The notes under the pieces were generated by a model, which saw only the letters and a list, made by a program, of their open reading frames with translations, was not told where the DNA came from and ran no database searches. Shown one piece after another: positions 60,769-64,000 of a stretch of DNA of 64,000 nucleotides. The stretch is taken from assembly GCA_910576335.1 (NCBI GenBank), contig CAJTIU010000029.1, positions 1 to 64,000 on the forward strand, read 5' to 3'. The position numbers and the translations under genes were made by a program. The stretch comes from Lachnospiraceae bacterium. GTDB lineage: Bacteria > Bacillota > Clostridia > Lachnospirales > Lachnospiraceae. The first letter of the stretch is position 1. Each line of letters opens with the position of its first letter.

Positions 60769-63099
60769 ATGGAAAATGAGATGATGAGTCTGCCTATGGT
60801 GGCGCTCCGGGGGATGACGGTACTGCCAGAGCAGGTGATACATTTTGATGTGAGCCGGAATAAGTCGCTTCAGGCGATTGAACAGGCAATGCGGGAGGAG
60901 CAGAAGATCTTTATAGCTGCCCAGAAGAATGCAGAGACAGACGATCCGGGGATCCATGATGTATACCGGACAGGATGTGTGGCATCCATCCGTCAGGTGG
61001 TAAAGCTTCCGAATAATTTAAGGAGAGTTCTGATTCTGGGGGAGCAGAGGGCAGAGCTTGAGTATCTGGAGCAGGATACTCCGTTTCTCCGCGCAGATAT
61101 CCAGATTCTTCCGGATTCAGATGATCCGGACAGTATGGGAATTCTGGATGGCTCCCTGGGAAGTACGGCAATGGTGAGCGGGCTGAAGGAGATTTTCAAG
61201 GAATACCGTACGAAAAATAAGAAAATTTCCCGGGAGTTTTCTGCTCAGGTAGAGGACACCCAGTCTTTAAAGAAACTTGTAGATATTATTGCAGCAGCGC
61301 TTCCCATGCCTTATACCGAGGCACAGAAGCTTTTGGAGCAGACCGAGCTCCTGAAGCGTTTTGAGACGGTTTCTTCCAGGATGATGGAGGAGATACAGAT
61401 TATCGGAATCAAAGAGGATATTCAGAAGAAGCTTAAGGAGCGTGTGGACAAGAACCAGAGGGAATATATTCTCAGGGAGGAGATGAAGCTCATCCGCGAG
61501 GAGCTAAAGGAAGACAATGTGCAGTCAGATGCAGAAGAGTTTCAGAAGGAGGCAGAGAAGCTTCCCGCACCTCAGGAGGTAAAGGAAAAGCTTAATAAGG
61601 AGATCCGCAGATTCAAAGGCGCGGCAGGCAGTGCGGCTGAAGCGGGGGTAATCCGGACTTATATTGAGACTATGCTTGAGCTTCCCTGGGATAAGTCATG
61701 CAAAGAGAGACAGGATCTCAAGCATGCCAGAAAGGTGCTTGAGAGGGATCACTATGGGCTTGAGAAGGTAAAGGAGCGGATACTGGAATATCTTGCCGTC
61801 CGCATATTGACACAGAAAGGTGAGACACCGATCCTGTGCCTTTTCGGTCCTCCGGGAACCGGTAAGACTTCGATTGCAAAGTCACTTGCAAATGCGCTGA
61901 ACCGGCCGTATGTGCGCATTTCCCTGGGGGGAGTGCGCGATGAAGCGGAGATCCGGGGGCACAGGAAAACATATGTGGGCGCCATGCCGGGCAGAATTGC
62001 ATCGGGTATGCGCCAGGCAGGGGTGAATAACCCGCTGATGCTCCTGGATGAGATTGATAAGGTCAGCAATGATTATAAGGGAGATACCTTTTCCGCCCTT
62101 CTGGAGGTGCTGGACAGCGAGCAGAATTCGAAGTTCAGAGATCATTACCTGGAGATACCTCTTGATCTGTCCAAAGTACTTTTTATTACCACTGCAAACA
62201 CGCTGCAGACCATACCGAGACCACTTCTTGACCGTATGGAAGTCATAGAGATAAGCAGCTATACGGAAAATGAAAAGCTCCACATTGCCCAGGAGCATCT
62301 GATTCCCAAGCAGCTTAAGCGTCACGGGCTCAGTGAGGACCTGGTGTCCATCAGCAAGAAGGCAATCTGGAAGATGGCTGGTAATTACACGAAGGAAGCG
62401 GGCGTCAGACAGCTGGAACGTAAGATTGGTGATATCTGCAGGAAATCCGCAAGAGAGGTTCTTGAAAAGAAAAAAAAGTGCATCCGCGTGACAGAGAGCA
62501 ATCTTGAGCATTATCTTGGAAAGGAGCTCTACCAGTATCAGGCAGTGAATGACAAGGATGAGGTTGGAATCGTGCGGGGTCTTGCATGGACCAGTGTGGG
62601 TGGTGACACCCTTCAGATTGAGGTAAATGTCATGCCGGGAGAAGGTGAGATACAGCTTACCGGGCAGCTCGGAGATGTCATGAAGGAATCTGCGAGAGCA
62701 GGAATCAGCTATATCCGCTCCGCAGGGAAAAAATATAAGATAAATGATAACTTTTTTAAAGAACATGATATTCATATCCATATTCCAGAGGGAGCGGTTC
62801 CAAAAGACGGCCCGTCTGCGGGAATTACCATGGCTACTGCCATACTTTCTGCAGTGACAGGTAAGAAGGTACGTGCAAATGCAGCCATGACCGGGGAGAT
62901 TACACTCCGGGGGAGAGTGCTGCCTATCGGGGGACTGAAGGAAAAGCTGCTGGCAGCGAAAAATGCAGGAATTAAGATGGTTATTGTTCCCAGGGAAAAT
63001 AAGGCGGATGTCAAAGAATTATCCGGGGAAATCACGAAAGGAATGGAGATCCTCTATGTCTCTCATATGGATGAGGTGCTTAAGGCTGTGATTGTATAA
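60769..63099 (+). CDS. lon: ATP-dependent protease Lon
   Basis: The 776-residue AAA+ serine protease has the N-terminal LON substrate domain ([21 protein letters not shown]), a coiled middle region, Walker [10 protein letters not shown] near residue 361, LLDEIDKV, and a C-terminal protease domain with the Ser in DGPSAGI near residue 682 and a late catalytic Lys. It removes damaged and regulatory proteins. Its C-terminus is intact. engB follows after 12 bp. Confidence 0.97.
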   Translation: MENEMMSLPMVALRGMTVLPEQVIHFDVSRNKSLQAIEQAMREEQKIFIAAQKNAETDDPGIHDVYRTGCVASIRQVVKLPNNLRRVLILGEQRAELEYLEQDTPFLRADIQILPDSDDPDSMGILDGSLGSTAMVSGLKEIFKEYRTKNKKISREFSAQVEDTQSLKKLVDIIAAALPMPYTEAQKLLEQTELLKRFETVSSRMMEEIQIIGIKEDIQKKLKERVDKNQREYILREEMKLIREELKEDNVQSDAEEFQKEAEKLPAPQEVKEKLNKEIRRFKGAAGSAAEAGVIRTYIETMLELPWDKSCKERQDLKHARKVLERDHYGLEKVKERILEYLAVRILTQKGETPILCLFGPPGTGKTSIAKSLANALNRPYVRISLGGVRDEAEIRGHRKTYVGAMPGRIASGMRQAGVNNPLMLLDEIDKVSNDYKGDTFSALLEVLDSEQNSKFRDHYLEIPLDLSKVLFITTANTLQTIPRPLLDRMEVIEISSYTENEKLHIAQEHLIPKQLKRHGLSEDLVSISKKAIWKMAGNYTKEAGVRQLERKIGDICRKSAREVLEKKKKCIRVTESNLEHYLGKELYQYQAVNDKDEVGIVRGLAWTSVGGDTLQIEVNVMPGEGEIQLTGQLGDVMKESARAGISYIRSAGKKYKINDNFFKEHDIHIHIPEGAVPKDGPSAGITMATAILSAVTGKKVRANAAMTGEITLRGRVLPIGGLKEKLLAAKNAGIKMVIVPRENKADVKELSGEITKGMEILYVSHMDEVLKAVIV

Positions 63100-63111
63100 A
63101 GGAGTAGATTA

Positions 63112-63711
63112 ATGATAATTAAGAATATTAACCTGGAGACTGTCTGTGGGATTACAAGCAGGATACCTGAGAATCAGCTGCCTGAGATAGCCTTTGCGGG
63201 AAAATCGAATGTAGGAAAGTCTTCTCTGATTAATGCACTGATGAACCGGAAGTCCTACGCCAGAATATCCGCAACTCCGGGAAAGACACAGACTATTAAT
63301 TTTTATAACATCAATGAACAGCTATATCTGGTGGATCTTCCAGGATATGGGTACGCGAAAGTATCGGAGAAGGAAAAAAAAGAGTGGGGAAAACTGGTGG
63401 AGCGGTACCTCCATGGCTCGGGGCAGCTTTTGGCTGTATTTCTTCTGATTGATATCCGTCATGACCCGTCGGCAAATGACAGGATGATGTATGAGTGGAT
63501 CACGGCGCAGGGTTACCGCCCGATCATAATTGCCACAAAGCTGGATAAGATTAAGAGGAGTCAGAAGGATAAGCAGCTTAAGGCGATCCGGCAGGGGCTT
63601 GGCCTTATGAAGGAAACGGCTGTGATTCCTTTTTCAGCAGTGACGAAGCAGGGAAGAGATGAGATATGGGAGCTGGTGGAGAAGGAATACCTGGATGAAG
63701 GAGATGCATAA
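63112..63711 (+). CDS. engB: Ribosome biogenesis GTPase EngB/YsxC (YihA)
   Basis: The 199-residue GTPase has G1 GKSNVGKSSL near residues 30-39, G2/G3 TPGKTQTINFY and DLPGYGYAKV, and G4 ATKLDK. It is required for assembly of the 50S subunit. AAAGGAG precedes the ATG, and lon ends 12 bp upstream, a pairing common in Firmicutes. Confidence 0.95.
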   Translation: MIIKNINLETVCGITSRIPENQLPEIAFAGKSNVGKSSLINALMNRKSYARISATPGKTQTINFYNINEQLYLVDLPGYGYAKVSEKEKKEWGKLVERYLHGSGQLLAVFLLIDIRHDPSANDRMMYEWITAQGYRPIIIATKLDKIKRSQKDKQLKAIRQGLGLMKETAVIPFSAVTKQGRDEIWELVEKEYLDEGDA

Positions 63712-63719
63712 GACAGACT

Positions 63720-64000
63720 ATGAAAACGAATTTTAAAGAACAGCTTCATGACGAGCGTCCATACTGGAAGGTAGCGGTAAGCCTTGCATTTAGTCTTGCG
63801 GCAACGCTCCTTTTTGTCTATGCAGGCTGCAGGCTTTTGATTTTCTTCATGCCCTTTGTGATCGGATGGTTTATTGCGTATATTACATCTCCTGTAGTGA
63901 ACTGGATGGAGAGAAGAGTAAAGCTTGTGAAAAAACTGGGGTCAGCTCTTATTATTATCGGGGTGCTGGCGGCAGTAGTTCTTCTGATCTATTTTATTGG
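63720..64000 (+). CDS. AI-2E family / YtvI-like membrane protein, 5' part only
   Basis: The frame opens at ATG 63720, 8 bp after engB, and runs off the window end after 93 codons. It encodes a basic N-terminus, a first hydrophobic span (SLAFSLAATLLFVYAG), then LIFFMPFVIGWFIAYITSP and VVNWMERRVKLVKKLG, typical of the AI-2E transporter superfamily, including the sporulation protein YtvI. About three quarters of the gene should lie beyond the window. Function in this organism is not determined. Confidence 0.8.
   Translation, partial: MKTNFKEQLHDERPYWKVAVSLAFSLAATLLFVYAGCRLLIFFMPFVIGWFIAYITSPVVNWMERRVKLVKKLGSALIIIGVLAAVVLLIYFI

Overview
The window looks like chromosomal DNA from a Lachnospiraceae-type member of the Clostridia (Bacillota), in the broad Dorea / Mediterraneibacter / Clostridium scindens neighbourhood. 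This is inferred from gene content (hprK next to uvrC and a ROK glucokinase, class III fructose-1,6-bisphosphatase, long-form HPF, clpP-clpX-lon-engB order), strong AGGAGG ribosome binding sites, moderate GC, and intergenic palindromes with a GGGGACGGGG core. The species call is not certain. No rRNA, tRNA or CRISPR array was seen.

Layout. 1-5.8 kb is an eroded accessory region: a PEBP-family gene, a histidine-kinase fragment, iteron-like 20-bp repeats, an XRE-cupin regulator with a metallo-hydrolase, the tail of a MerR gene, a GC-rich foldable segment, a 31-residue membrane peptide, and a MerR-tautomerase-truncated SDR cluster. It reads as the remains of one or more integrative elements. 5.8-10 kb holds a diguanylate cyclase, an intracellular-type subtilase and an acyl-CoA synthetase. 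10-13.1 kb (minus) holds pyrG and a DUF1846 gene. 13.3-19.3 kb is ftsH-uvrC-hprK-glk. 19.3-27 kb carries a class A PBP with a long low-complexity tail, yigZ, hpf, a PAP2 phosphatase, typA and an SSB-like gene. 27-32 kb holds dapA, dapB, fbp and a small lipoprotein. 32-36 kb is again accessory: a DUF1703 ATPase/nuclease gene, an orphan eukaryotic-type HisA and a damaged secreted-protein gene.

36-46 kb is the most coherent accessory system: a LacI-family repressor faces an eight-gene operon (ketohexose 3-epimerase, PfkB kinase, GatZ/KbaZ-like protein, sugar ABC ATPase, permease, binding lipoprotein, zinc alcohol dehydrogenase, class II aldolase). Three LacI-type operators with a GTGCTC/GAGCAC half-site lie between them. 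It should import a hexitol or rare ketohexose without a PTS, oxidise or epimerise it, phosphorylate it and feed it to glycolysis. 47-55 kb is secA, prfB with an intact programmed +1 frameshift, then hom, a phosphoglycerate-mutase-like candidate homoserine kinase, and lysC. 55-64 kb holds small regulatory/stress genes followed by tig-clpP-clpX-lon-engB and the start of an AI-2E-family membrane protein.

The most unusual non-genic signal is at least four families of intergenic inverted repeats. Several begin exactly at, or supply, the stop codon of the upstream gene (the genes at 7232, 15261 and 18214, dapB, and on the other strand pyrG). A nested MITE-like element at 22.9-23.2 kb has a solo arm at dapB.
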